This document shows positions 6,865 to 15,436 of a stretch of DNA of 44,986 nucleotides, piece by piece. The DNA lies in NCBI GenBank assembly GCA_947589395.1, contig CANQAA010000003.1:1-44986 (forward strand). The letters run 5' to 3'. This DNA is from an uncultured Clostridia bacterium. GTDB lineage: Bacteria; Bacillota; Clostridia; Christensenellales; CAG-917. The position numbers were made by a program, and so were the translations under genes. Within the stretch, counting starts at the first letter, position 1; each line of letters opens with the position of its first letter. The notes under the pieces were generated by a model. That model was not told the DNA's origin. It made no database searches and saw only the letters and a list, made by a program, of their open reading frames with translations.

Positions 6865-8928
6865 TTACTTGTTGATTTGCATAGCCGTCTCGTACGCGCC
6901 CCAGATGACGGATCTCAAATTGCCGACGCTCTTGCAATCGCCCACGAGATAGACGTTTTTGCCGCTTTCGACGACGGGCGCGGGGACGTAACCTGCGGAA
7001 CTTATCACGCTGTCGCAGGCGATCTCGACCGTCTTGCCGTCCTTGTCCTTGCAAACGACCGAGCCGTCCTTGACCTCCAAAAGCGATGTCTCGAGATACA
7101 CGGGGACTTTGTGAAGCTCAAACCACTCCCTGAGATAAGAGCTGTTTGCAAGGCAGACGCCCTTTTGCGCGATGAGGTCGTTTTTCATTTCCACAATGAC
7201 GGGTTTTTTGCCCATGAGCGCGAGTTCATAGGCTATCTCGCACCCCGTGAGGCCGCCGCCGACGATGACCACTCTCTCGCCGATCTCGGATTTGTTGTTC
7301 AAAAAGTCGCACGCTTCGATCATCTTTTCGTGACCGGGAACGCTCTTCAAAATTCTCGGCACGGCGCCTGTTGCGACGACCACGTCCTTGCCCGCAAATT
7401 GGGATATGTCTTTGATTTCGGCGTTGAGATGCACCTCTATATCCAACTTTTGCATTTGCGAGATATACCACTTGAGCAACGCCCTCAACTTGCCCTTGTA
7501 GCTCTCCGCGCTCGCGGGGATGAACGTGCCGCCAAGCTCGCCGCTCTTTTCATATATGACGGGATTGTTGCCCTGCAACTTCAACACTCTTGCCGTCTCC
7601 ATGCCGCCGATGCCGCCGCCGATGATGGCAACTGTTTTTGGCGATGAGGTCTTGTCTATGTGGTGCTTGTTCCATTGCATCATCTCCGCGTTTACCGCGC
7701 AGCGAGCGAGATGAAGGCTGTCGCTGAGGTCCTGATCGTTTGGCACGCCCTTGTAGTGGCACATATTGAAGCAGCCGTTGTGGCACAAAATGCAGGGACG
7801 GATGTCGTCCTCCCTCTCCTCGATGAGCTTTGTGACCCACTCAGGATCGGCAAGAAATTGTCTTGCAAAGCCCGCGCCGTCCAACTTGCCCGCCGCGATC
7901 TCCCCTGCGGCGACGGCGGGATCGAGCCTGCCCGCGCACACGACGGGAATGTTGCAGAAGTTTTTGATGTGCTCAACGTCCTCGAGATTGCAATTTTCCG
8001 GCATGTAAATGGGCGGATGCGACCAATACCACGCGTCATAAGTGCCGTTGTCGCAGTTGAGCATGTCGTAGCCCGCCTCCTCGAGCAGCTTGACCGCCTG
8101 TTCGCTCTCCTCCATATCGCGCCCGACCTCTTTGAACTCCTCGCCGGGCAAAGCGCCCTCTCTGAAGCCTTTGGTCTTTGAAACCACGCTGTATCTCAGC
8201 GACACCGGGAAGTCCTTGCCGCACTCGGCTTTTATCGCCTTGACGATGTCCGTTGCAAACCTATATCTGTTTTCGAGCGAGCCGCCGTATTCGTCCTTGC
8301 GCTTGTTGACGTACTTGAGGGTGAATTGATCAAGCAGATACCCCTCATGCACCGCGTGGATTTCAACGCCGTCCACGCCCGCGTCCTTGAGCTTTTTCGC
8401 GCACTTGGCAAACGCCTCGACAAACTCCTTGATCTCCGGCACGGTCATCTCTCTCGACGGCACTTTGTCCGACCAACGATTGGGTGAGGCGGAAGCGGAA
8501 GCAGTGATCTTGTCAAGGTCCATGACCGGCTTTGCGAGCGCCCTGAGCACGGGATTGACGTAGAGCTTTTCCATCATCTCGGAAATGGTGAACGACCTGC
8601 CAAAGCCCGCCGTCAGTTGCACGAAGAGCTTTGCGCCCGTCTTGTGAAACTCGGGCGTCCACTCGGCAAGTTTTTGATACATCTTATCGTTTTTGAAAAG
8701 CCACTGCCCAAACATCGGGTTGTAAACGGGCTGGCAGCCGGGAAGCACAAGTCCCGCATTGTTTTTTGCGACTTCGAGTATAAAGCGCGCGCCCGCCTCG
8801 TCAAAATGGTTTTTCTCCATCCACCCCAAAAGGTTCGTGCCGCCCATAGAGGTCAACACTATGCGGTTTTTGATCTCGCAATTGCCGATTTTCCAAGCGG
8901 TGAACAGCGGTTCGTAAACTTTTTTCAT
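6865..8928 (-). CDS. Old-yellow-enzyme/FAD oxidoreductase (2,4-dienoyl-CoA reductase / BaiCD-BaiH-like)
   Basis: The 687-residue protein has the three-part layout of flavin/iron-sulfur enoate reductases. First is an FMN TIM barrel (residues ~1-370) with the active-site block IHAVHEGYLLDQF (His191, His194, Tyr197) and DEYGGSLENRYRF. Next are iron-sulfur cysteines 379, 382, 386 and 410. Last are two dinucleotide-binding folds, GGGIGG at 437-442 and GGGLTG at 558-563. The last cluster cysteine is further away than in E. coli FadH, which suggests a loop insertion, with an extra Cys390 inside it. The family reduces activated double bonds with NAD(P)H: enoyl-CoAs, cinnamate-type acids, or 3-oxo-delta4 bile acids and steroids. 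The substrate is not determined. Convergence with a bile salt hydrolase-like gene favours bile acids or steroids, weakly. The start at 8928 follows AGGGAGG. Confidence 0.85.
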   Translation of the reverse strand: MKKVYEPLFTAWKIGNCEIKNRIVLTSMGGTNLLGWMEKNHFDEAGARFILEVAKNNAGLVLPGCQPVYNPMFGQWLFKNDKMYQKLAEWTPEFHKTGAKLFVQLTAGFGRSFTISEMMEKLYVNPVLRALAKPVMDLDKITASASASPNRWSDKVPSREMTVPEIKEFVEAFAKCAKKLKDAGVDGVEIHAVHEGYLLDQFTLKYVNKRKDEYGGSLENRYRFATDIVKAIKAECGKDFPVSLRYSVVSKTKGFREGALPGEEFKEVGRDMEESEQAVKLLEEAGYDMLNCDNGTYDAWYWSHPPIYMPENCNLEDVEHIKNFCNIPVVCAGRLDPAVAAGEIAAGKLDGAGFARQFLADPEWVTKLIEEREDDIRPCILCHNGCFNMCHYKGVPNDQDLSDSLHLARCAVNAEMMQWNKHHIDKTSSPKTVAIIGGGIGGMETARVLKLQGNNPVIYEKSGELGGTFIPASAESYKGKLRALLKWYISQMQKLDIEVHLNAEIKDISQFAGKDVVVATGAVPRILKSVPGHEKMIEACDFLNNKSEIGERVVIVGGGLTGCEIAYELALMGKKPVIVEMKNDLIAQKGVCLANSSYLREWFELHKVPVYLETSLLEVKDGSVVCKDKDGKTVEIACDSVISSAGYVPAPVVESGKNVYLVGDCKSVGNLRSVIWGAYETAMQINK

Positions 8929-9392
8929 ATATTCCTCCCTAATCTCAAATCGCAATTATTATAACATTCCAAAAACGATAAGTAAATACGCAAATTTCAA
9001 TTTTTTCCTCTGTTTTGCCATAATATTTCAAACGAGCGAACGCAAAATTTCGGTTATCTAATGCTGTGGTTTTCAAAAGATGCGACAAAGGTTCATCTTC
9101 TTTTTCAAAAGGGATTCAGTCACAAATTGAACGACAGTCCGACTTGGTTTGTGAAGACATCTTAAGTAGGCGTTATTCATATTCCTTTTTCTTTCCTTTT
9201 GAAATTTTCCTTTCTTTTTTAATATAAGATATAATATAATTCTCGCTCAATGTTTGCAAAATTTCGGCTATCTAAACGGGCAGTTTTCAAAAGTTGCCGC
9301 ACGCTTTTTCACTCCTCTCATATGCGCGCAAGAAAAATCAAAAAAACCTTGTGCAATTTGAAAATTTGCGGTAAAATTTTGTCGGAGGGCTT
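8929..9392. other. Intergenic region without a gene
   Basis: I find no credible gene here. The left end holds the reductase promoter on the minus strand (TTTACT at 8981-8986, 17 bases, TATAAT at 8958-8963). The middle holds an imperfect direct repeat and pyrimidine-rich tracts. The right end holds the promoter of the gene at 9393 (TTGTGC at 9349-9354, 17 bases, TAAAAT at 9372-9377). Confidence 0.6.
9042..9297. repeat. Imperfect 42-bp direct repeat, two copies 214 bp apart
   Basis: The copies are at 9042-9083 and 9256-9297. Both read GCAAAATTTCGG, one variable base, TATCTAA, seven unmatched bases, GTTTTCAAAAG, then a near-identical end. Two conserved blocks flank a variable core. The function is unknown. 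Confidence 0.6.
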
Positions 9393-9815
9393 ATGTACAC
9401 CGACCTGAACGAGTTTTTGAAAGCCAACAAAAAAGAGGACAAGCAAATTTACGCGTTCGTGCGCGTAAAGTTTTCTTTGAACGGCTACGGCTATTGCTAT
9501 CTGACGGACTCCGACGCGAACGCGGGCGATTTTGCCCTCATCAAGGTGGAAAACGGCTTCAAGATCACCGTCGTCACGGAAGTCATCTACGCCACTCAAA
9601 GCGAAGCGCCGTACGACTTTGCAAAGATAAGCAAAGTGGAAAAGATCGTCCCCTACGGCGCTCCCGCGCACAAAAAACTCCTCGCCCTGCTCTTCAAGGA
9701 CGGCAACTTTTTGAGATCCCTTCCCGACGACCTCGCGAGCCCTGCGTCAAACGTCCCCGACGACGAAGGCGAGGACTTCGACGAGGACTTTGACCCCGAA
9801 TCTTTTGAAGAATGA
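9393..9815 (+). CDS. Uncharacterised small protein with an acidic tail
   Basis: This 140-residue soluble protein has no recognised family. Residues ~18-85 look like a small beta domain: a strand pair around YAFVRVKFSLNGYGYCYLT, the turn GDFALIKV, and a strand before the helix/strand FAKISKVEKIV. That pattern resembles small bacterial beta-barrel modules, including the start of PriA-like proteins, but the likeness is too weak to assign. The last ~25 residues are almost all Asp and Glu, typical of a disordered acidic tail. CGGAGG sits five bases before the ATG, a promoter with 17-base spacing precedes it, and a terminator follows, so it is a monocistronic gene. Signal peptide and membrane segments are absent. 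Confidence 0.7.
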   Translation: MYTDLNEFLKANKKEDKQIYAFVRVKFSLNGYGYCYLTDSDANAGDFALIKVENGFKITVVTEVIYATQSEAPYDFAKISKVEKIVPYGAPAHKKLLALLFKDGNFLRSLPDDLASPASNVPDDEGEDFDEDFDPESFEE

Positions 9816-9837
9816 TCTTTCAGATCGCCCAAAACCT

Positions 9838-9879
9838 CACTCGCCTATCTACTTAAAAGAGCGGCGAGTGATTTTTTAA
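9838..9879 (+). terminator. Intrinsic terminator after the gene at 9393
   Basis: An 8-bp stem CACTCGCC (9838-9845) with GGCGAGTG (9863-9870) is followed by ATTTTTTAA. Confidence 0.85.
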
Positions 9880-10043
9880 TTTAGCTCCGCTCCTGCTTAC
9901 GTCAAGCAGGTATCTCGTCAAAGCACGCCTTTAGATCGCTTGACCATGCACTTTTTCCAGAAACTCTCGTTTTCAAGCGAGCTTGTTTGAGTCAAAACGC
10001 TTGTCTTTCAATGCGCTTCGCTTCCCTATTGAGCCTCACTGCG

Positions 10044-10158
10044 TTTGCCGTTATCGGCAAAAATCACTTGATTTTAACTTAATATTGCACATATTTTTGC
10101 CGTTATCGGCAAATATTATCATTTTTATCGGTATATATCGTTGCGTTTTTGCCGATAA
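10044..10158. promoter_or_regulatory. Operator array upstream of the fic gene
   Basis: Two identical palindromes TTTGCCGTTATCGGCAAA lie at 10044-10061 and 10096-10113, 52 bases apart (about five helical turns). A third, split site has TTATCGG at 10125-10131 and CCGATAA at 10152-10158. Its right half lies inside the promoter spacer. These look like binding sites for one dimeric regulator, possibly the helix-turn-helix of the Fic protein itself. Confidence 0.7.
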
Positions 10159-10169
10159 TGTGATATACT
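10141..10169 (+). promoter_or_regulatory. Promoter of the fic gene
   Basis: TTGCGT (10141-10146), a 17-base spacer and TATACT (10164-10169). A half operator occupies 10152-10158 within the spacer, so occupancy should block RNA polymerase. Confidence 0.65.
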
Positions 10170-10184
10170 ATGTCAGGGTGAAAT

Positions 10185-11054
10185 ATGAACTATATATCCG
10201 TAGCCGAAGCGGCAAAAAAATGGAATATCTCCGAGAGGAGCGTGCGAAACTACTGCGCTCAGGGCAGGATCGAGGGCGCTTTTGTCACGGGCAAGACCTG
10301 GAACGTCCCCGCCGACGCGCAAAAGCCCTTGAGGGCAACGGCAGACCTTCTTGACGTCCTCACGCACGAGATGCAAGCTAAGATTGCGGGCGGGATCTAC
10401 CACAAGGTGCAAATCGAGCTCACCTACAACTCCAATCACATCGAGGGCAGCAAGCTCACGCAAGACGAGACGCGCTGCATCTTCGAGACCAACACCGTCG
10501 GCTTGAACGGCGCGGTCAGGGTGGACGACGTGGTGGAGACGGCAAATCACTTCAAATGCGTGGATCTGATCCTTCAGAACGCCAAAAAACCGCTCACGGA
10601 AGCCTTCGTCAAGACCTTGCATCTGTCCTTGAAAAACGGCACTACGGACTCCCGCGAGGGTTGGTTTAACGTCGGCGAGTATAAAAAACTTCCAAACACC
10701 GTCGGCGGGCGCGAGACCGCAAGCCCACAAGAGGTCGGGGACAAAATGCGAAACCTCCTCGCCTCCTACAACGCGCAAAAGGTCAAAACGTTTGAGGATG
10801 TCGTCGCCTTTCATTGGAACTTCGAGCGCATACATCCCTTTCAGGACGGCAACGGCAGGATAGGACGCCTTTTGCTCTTCAAGGAGTGTCTGAAGCATGG
10901 CGTCGTGCCTTTCATCATCGACGAGGAGCTGAAACTCTATTACTATCGCGGGCTCAAGGAGTGGGAAAACGACCGCGCCTACCTTCTCGACACCTGCCTC
11001 GCCGCTCAGGACAAGTTCAAAACCTGGCTGGACTATTTCAAAATAAAATATTGA
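10185..11054 (+). CDS. Fic-domain AMP-transferase with N-terminal helix-turn-helix and inhibitory motif
   Basis: The 289-residue protein begins with a MerR/excisionase-type helix-turn-helix (residues ~1-45, SVAEAAKKWNISERSVRNY). An inhibitory helix carries the (S/T)xxxE(G/N) motif as S83-NHI-E87-G88. The Fic core has the catalytic loop HPFQDGNGRIGR (His217 to Arg228) and a flap near GWFNVGEYKKLPN. Fic enzymes transfer AMP from ATP to hydroxyl groups of target proteins; an intact inhibitory Glu keeps class II enzymes self-restrained. The target is unknown. All key residues are intact. The start follows AGGGTG by seven bases. The gene stands alone, with no separate antitoxin, which fits a class II enzyme with internal inhibition. 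The upstream palindromes suggest autoregulation through the helix-turn-helix. Confidence 0.9.
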   Translation: MNYISVAEAAKKWNISERSVRNYCAQGRIEGAFVTGKTWNVPADAQKPLRATADLLDVLTHEMQAKIAGGIYHKVQIELTYNSNHIEGSKLTQDETRCIFETNTVGLNGAVRVDDVVETANHFKCVDLILQNAKKPLTEAFVKTLHLSLKNGTTDSREGWFNVGEYKKLPNTVGGRETASPQEVGDKMRNLLASYNAQKVKTFEDVVAFHWNFERIHPFQDGNGRIGRLLLFKECLKHGVVPFIIDEELKLYYYRGLKEWENDRAYLLDTCLAAQDKFKTWLDYFKIKY

Positions 11055-11092
11055 TCTATCCATTTAGAATGCTTTTTTGAAAAGTTTGTAAG

Positions 11093-11122
11093 AAAAATCC
11101 ACTCGGGTCGGGTGGATTTTTT
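11093..11122 (+). terminator. Terminator after fic
   Basis: A 10-bp stem AAAAATCCAC (11093-11102) with GTGGATTTTT (11112-11121) continues into a T-run. It is partly symmetrical and may also serve the convergent lipoprotein gene. Confidence 0.85.
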
Positions 11123-11153
11123 GATGTGGAATTTTTTGAGATATGGGCGGATA

Positions 11154-12992
11154 TCAGAGGAACATGAGGAGCATGATTACGACGGCTATGCCCATCACGC
11201 CGCTCTCGCGCACGCTTTGCATGAGGGATTGCGCCTCATCTTCGGTCATCTCGCCCTCGAAGATCGGCTGTTTTGCAAACTCCTCGAGTTTTGTGCCTTC
11301 CCCACCGTAATAGTCCTCGATGAACAAGTTGATGTCCCTGACGGAGAGGTCGAGATAGCTTGTCATCATGCTTCTGACCGCGTCGTTGCCCCTGTTGATG
11401 TAGTCCTCATACCACGCCTCGAGCAAGGTCTTGTTGTTGTCGTCCGGGCAGGGGAAGGAATAGTTGTACTCCGTGACGGCGTACTTGCCCTCCACGCCGA
11501 ATGTTTCAAACGAGCATCTGTCAAAGGCGGAATACAGCTGATAGAAGGTTATCTGCCCTTGATTGAACTCGTAGTACGCCTGCTTGAACTTTTCAAACCG
11601 CGAGGGATAGCCGAGCATGCTCGCGATCTTCATGAGCTTGTTCACGCCGTTCTGCCCGTAGCCCCAGACCTCAGGATGCACGGCTCGCACGTCCTCGTCG
11701 CTGAGCTCTGCGCTCGAGAGCATTTTCGAGAGGTTGAGGGTGAGAGCGAGGGCATACATCGGCACTGCCCTTTGCTCGTCCAGCCTGCCGTCATGTAGCG
11801 CAGAGCTTTTTGCGTCGTCGAAGATTTGCTTTAGGGACGCGGCGTCGTAGCGCTGTGCGACTTTCACGATCGCCCTTGACGAGAGTATCAGCACGTTGAT
11901 GAGCTTTGTTGTGTCGTCGCCCGCAAATGACAGCTTGAGGTCGTCGAAGAAGCCCTCGTCGGTCGTTATCTCGCCCGCGTAAGTGATGACGTCGCAAATT
12001 GTGGGAATGAGCTCAACGACCATGTTGGCGTATTTTGCGTACGAGACGATCTGCGCGTAAAGAGCGGAATTGATCACGTTCACGTCAAACGCGTCGATGA
12101 TGCGGGCAAGCGCGTTCGAAAGTTTTTTTGTGTTCTCCCCCTCGACGGCGCTCTTTAGCTCCGACACGTTGGACAAGAGCGCCCGAACTATCGTCGAAAG
12201 CTCGCCGTCCGAGATGTTTTGCAGCGCTCCCGCACCGTTTTCAGAGCCGAATATGGCGCTGTTGAGCTCGTCCGTGATGAGGTCAAGCGACATGTTGTAC
12301 GCAAACGCGACCACAGCCTCAAAAGCCCCGCGAGCCTCCTTGAAGGCGTCCAAAGTTTGCTGTTTTTTTGTGGGAGTCAGCGAAAATCTGATGAGGGTGA
12401 GCGCGGAATTGACGGACGCGCGCGACGCGTTGAGACTGTCCTTTGCCTCAAGCGAGACGTTTTTGTCGTTGATCAAAAGCTGAAGCCGCCTGAACATCGC
12501 GTCCAGCGTCTCCTCCCCCTTGTCCACTACGGCGACGAGCAAGTCGTACACCAAGTTCGAAACGTCGCTTTGCGTGAAGCCGACGCTCCTTAGCAGCGGA
12601 ATAAGCAGCTCCGCGTTCTCGGAAAAATTGTCAAAGAGCTTGTCCGCGTCTTGAGAATTGAACGCGTTGCCGAGCGCCTCGAGCTTTGCCGTTTGAAGGG
12701 AGGAATCCTTGACGACTTTCAAAATGAGCTCCGCCCAACCGCTGCTCACGACGTACTCGCCCGCGCTGTCCATGTTGAGAAGCTCCCCGTCGCTCATCTC
12801 GCCCGTCCAGTCCTCGTTGAACTTTGAAAGCACGACGTCGCGAATGGAGTTGACGGCGATCGTGCGCCGCGAGACGTCCTCATCCCGCTTGTCGTTGCAC
12901 GCCACAAGCGAGATAGCCGCGATCGCAACTATCAGCGCGACCAAAACCAAAATCAAAATCCGTTTGCCTTTCACTTTCATCTTTTTATCCAT
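11154..12992 (-). CDS. Helical lipoprotein of the ABC exporter operon, with a C-terminal membrane segment
   Basis: The 612-residue protein has a lipoprotein signal with lipobox LVAC (Cys32). A long, almost entirely alpha-helical body follows, and it ends in a hydrophobic segment (VMGIAVVIMLLMFL) at the extreme C-terminus. I do not recognise the family. The mature protein would sit outside the membrane, held at both ends, which is an unusual topology. Its start lies only four bases after the stop of the FtsX-type permease and has no Shine-Dalgarno of its own, which suggests translational coupling. It may therefore be the extracytoplasmic partner of the exporter, for instance a substrate-receiving or regulatory component. 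Met5 is an alternative start. Confidence 0.75.
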   Translation of the reverse strand: MDKKMKVKGKRILILVLVALIVAIAAISLVACNDKRDEDVSRRTIAVNSIRDVVLSKFNEDWTGEMSDGELLNMDSAGEYVVSSGWAELILKVVKDSSLQTAKLEALGNAFNSQDADKLFDNFSENAELLIPLLRSVGFTQSDVSNLVYDLLVAVVDKGEETLDAMFRRLQLLINDKNVSLEAKDSLNASRASVNSALTLIRFSLTPTKKQQTLDAFKEARGAFEAVVAFAYNMSLDLITDELNSAIFGSENGAGALQNISDGELSTIVRALLSNVSELKSAVEGENTKKLSNALARIIDAFDVNVINSALYAQIVSYAKYANMVVELIPTICDVITYAGEITTDEGFFDDLKLSFAGDDTTKLINVLILSSRAIVKVAQRYDAASLKQIFDDAKSSALHDGRLDEQRAVPMYALALTLNLSKMLSSAELSDEDVRAVHPEVWGYGQNGVNKLMKIASMLGYPSRFEKFKQAYYEFNQGQITFYQLYSAFDRCSFETFGVEGKYAVTEYNYSFPCPDDNNKTLLEAWYEDYINRGNDAVRSMMTSYLDLSVRDINLFIEDYYGGEGTKLEEFAKQPIFEGEMTEDEAQSLMQSVRESGVMGIAVVIMLLMFL

Positions 12993-12996
12993 ACAA

Positions 12997-15435
12997 CTAT
13001 AATTTTTTTATGCTGTAGCCCCTCTTGAAGCGCATGACGAGCGGGACGATGGAAAATAGCGCCGCCATAACCGCGCCCACCGCGACGGTCACCCAAATCT
13101 CATACATATAGCCAAAATACAGCCCGAAGAGCCTGAGAGCAACGATGAGACAATATGTGAGAGGCGCGCTCGCGATCAGCGCTACCGAAAACGCCGCAAA
13201 CGAAACGATGATATGCTCCGCTATCTCCTCTTTCAGTAACGCGTTTTTTGACATGCCGGCGTTGAGCAAGGCGTTTCTTCTCTTTTCTTCCGTCCCTCTT
13301 CCAACGAGGGTCGCCGCCACCGTGATGACGAGTATGAACAGCGCGACCACCGCCGCATACGTCCCCACGAGGTCGAACACGGACTGCGTCGACTGCATCT
13401 CCCACTTGTAGGCGTCAAGCGTTTTTATCACATAAAAGTTGCGGGAGGCGAACTTCGAGCGAAGGGCGTTTGAAATTTCGTCTATGTCCCCTTTCACGCT
13501 CAAAACGACCGTGTCGGGCTTCACGCCCAACGTCTTTTCAAGCGCGACTTCGGATATGACGATATATTGCCCGTTGAACAGCCTGTGGCTCAAAATTCCG
13601 CCGACTTTAACGCGCTTCGTCTCGTTTTGCAAAGTCAGTTCTATCTCGTCGCCCTCATTGACGCCGTAGAGCTTTGAAAACGCCATATCAGCAAAAACGT
13701 AAGGTTCATCGGACGAAATGCGCTGATAAACCGTCTCTTTTGAAGTTACAAATTCAAAGTCCACAAGCTCGAGCGCGTCCTTTGAGCCGAGCACGTTGAC
13801 GGTTTTGTCAAATCCGTCGCCCTTTAGTTTCCCCTGTTGCCAGACGATCTTCGCCGCAAGCTCGACGCCGTCGAACTCCTTGAACTCGTCCACGTTCGTG
13901 CTCGCCTGAACGTTGTTGACAAAGATCATGTTGCTGAAGTCGTCGACGTAGGACGAGAAGATGCTCGTTGTCAGCGACCATGCCATGAACAGCAACATGC
14001 AAACCGTCATGCCGACGGCAAGCAGCGTCGCCGAGCGCGCGTGGCGCTTTATCCTCGTCACGCTCGCGCATGAGATAACTCCTATTTTGCCCGTCCGCTT
14101 TGCCACGTTGCCAAAGAGCTTCATGACGGGCGACGCAAAAAGTCCCACCGAGACGAGAAGCGCGGCAAGTCCCGCAACTCCCAATATTGCCTGCGCCGTG
14201 ACGGAAATATCACCAAAGGCGCTCACGGCGAGCAAGACGACGTCGCAAATCGCCATGACGGCGCATGCGATGTATGAAGATTTGGAGGGCTTTTCCCCTC
14301 CCAATTGGTTGCTGCGTATGCTGCCGCCAAGCGCCCCGACGATTGGCAAAAGCGAGCTCGCCACCGCCGCGACAAGCCCGATGAGCGCGGCAACAAACAG
14401 CAATATCAACGGGATCTTATAACTCACGACGCTTGACAACGTGACCTTCAAAATGAGGGTGAACGCGCCCGCCGCAAGTCCGAGACCTATGAGCGCTCCC
14501 GCCGTAGACAAGAGAAGGCTCTCCGTCAAAAAGATGAACACAAGTTGCTTTTTTGTCGCGCCGATCATTCTCAACTTCGAGATGAGAGCCACCTTCTCGG
14601 GCTCGCTCATGAAGAACAAGAGGAAGATGATCGCCAAACTCAGCACGAGCACCGCCGCGCCCGCAAGCACGATGGGGGCGGTCAGCGAGTCGACCTCGTT
14701 TGAGATGTAGCCGTCGTCGCCCGCGAGTCGCACGAGCATGTCGGAATATATTTCGGATATCTTGTCGAGGGCGAGGAGTTTGTCCACTCCGGGCTTTAAT
14801 TTGACGTAAATTTCGTTGCAGACGTCCCTGAGTCCCACGCTTGAGAGCAGCCTCGCCACGCCGTCCGTGATATGTCCCACAAAAAGATAGGGCGCGTCGC
14901 TCAAAAAGTAGCCGTCGCCCTTTGCCACTCCGCCTATGATCAGGGGCGCGGAATTTGCGCCGAGCGTGAGCTCCACCCTGTCGCCGGGCTTGAGTCCGAA
15001 GTGCTTTGCGGCGGACGTCGAGATGACGACGTCGTCCTCGCGAAGATCACCCACGCTTGAGACCCCCTCCCTGAAGGAGACTATGTCCAGCTTTTGCAAG
15101 TCCTCGATATGCCCTTTTTCAAACCCGCGCACGCGGACGTATTCGTCGTTGTACGTCGCATAAAGCGACAGCGACGCCGTCATGCGCTCTATCTCGTCCA
15201 TTTCGTACAGCGGCTCGGCGACTGAGGTTATCCTGTCCGACGAGGAGTTCACCCCGACAAGGATGTCGCTCTCGCCCGATATTGCCGTTTCCGATGAAAA
15301 AATGTAGTCGTAGATCGCGCCCTTCATAGAGAGCATACAAAAGATCATCGCAACGGCGACCGCAATGGCAAGCGCCGTAGCCACCGCCCTGAAGGGCCTG
15401 TAGACTATGTTTTTTAGCGCAAGTCTGAAAGTCAT
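12997..15435 (-). CDS. FtsX-family ABC transporter permease
   Basis: The 812-residue protein has about ten membrane segments in two FtsX-type halves. The N-terminal segment (~residues 18-38) is followed by an extracellular domain (~40-260). Three helices (~263-370) and two central helices come next, then a second lone helix (~SATLLAVGMTVCMLLFMAW), a second extracellular domain and three terminal helices ending near FSIVPLVMRFKR. This matches the MacB/LolCE/BceB-like mechanotransmission class, which moves lipoproteins, peptides or antibiotics, or relays signals, rather than conventional solutes. It starts one base after the ATPase stop and is followed at four bases by the lipoprotein, so the three form one operon. 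The substrate is unknown. Confidence 0.9.
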   Translation of the reverse strand: MTFRLALKNIVYRPFRAVATALAIAVAVAMIFCMLSMKGAIYDYIFSSETAISGESDILVGVNSSSDRITSVAEPLYEMDEIERMTASLSLYATYNDEYVRVRGFEKGHIEDLQKLDIVSFREGVSSVGDLREDDVVISTSAAKHFGLKPGDRVELTLGANSAPLIIGGVAKGDGYFLSDAPYLFVGHITDGVARLLSSVGLRDVCNEIYVKLKPGVDKLLALDKISEIYSDMLVRLAGDDGYISNEVDSLTAPIVLAGAAVLVLSLAIIFLLFFMSEPEKVALISKLRMIGATKKQLVFIFLTESLLLSTAGALIGLGLAAGAFTLILKVTLSSVVSYKIPLILLFVAALIGLVAAVASSLLPIVGALGGSIRSNQLGGEKPSKSSYIACAVMAICDVVLLAVSAFGDISVTAQAILGVAGLAALLVSVGLFASPVMKLFGNVAKRTGKIGVISCASVTRIKRHARSATLLAVGMTVCMLLFMAWSLTTSIFSSYVDDFSNMIFVNNVQASTNVDEFKEFDGVELAAKIVWQQGKLKGDGFDKTVNVLGSKDALELVDFEFVTSKETVYQRISSDEPYVFADMAFSKLYGVNEGDEIELTLQNETKRVKVGGILSHRLFNGQYIVISEVALEKTLGVKPDTVVLSVKGDIDEISNALRSKFASRNFYVIKTLDAYKWEMQSTQSVFDLVGTYAAVVALFILVITVAATLVGRGTEEKRRNALLNAGMSKNALLKEEIAEHIIVSFAAFSVALIASAPLTYCLIVALRLFGLYFGYMYEIWVTVAVGAVMAALFSIVPLVMRFKRGYSIKKL

Positions 15436-15436
15436 A

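Larger units (their letters stand above)
9816..10184. other. Intergenic region with a terminator, a hairpin and Fic operators
   Basis: No gene is seen. From left to right there is a terminator, a CCTGCTT/AAGCAGG hairpin (9892-9910) without a T-run, a stretch I cannot assign, and three related palindromic sites ahead of the Fic promoter. Confidence 0.6.

Noticed and set aside
9880-10040. Possible small RNA between the gene at 9393 and fic
   Set aside because: A CCTGCTT/AAGCAGG hairpin is present, but there is no promoter or terminator to define a transcript.
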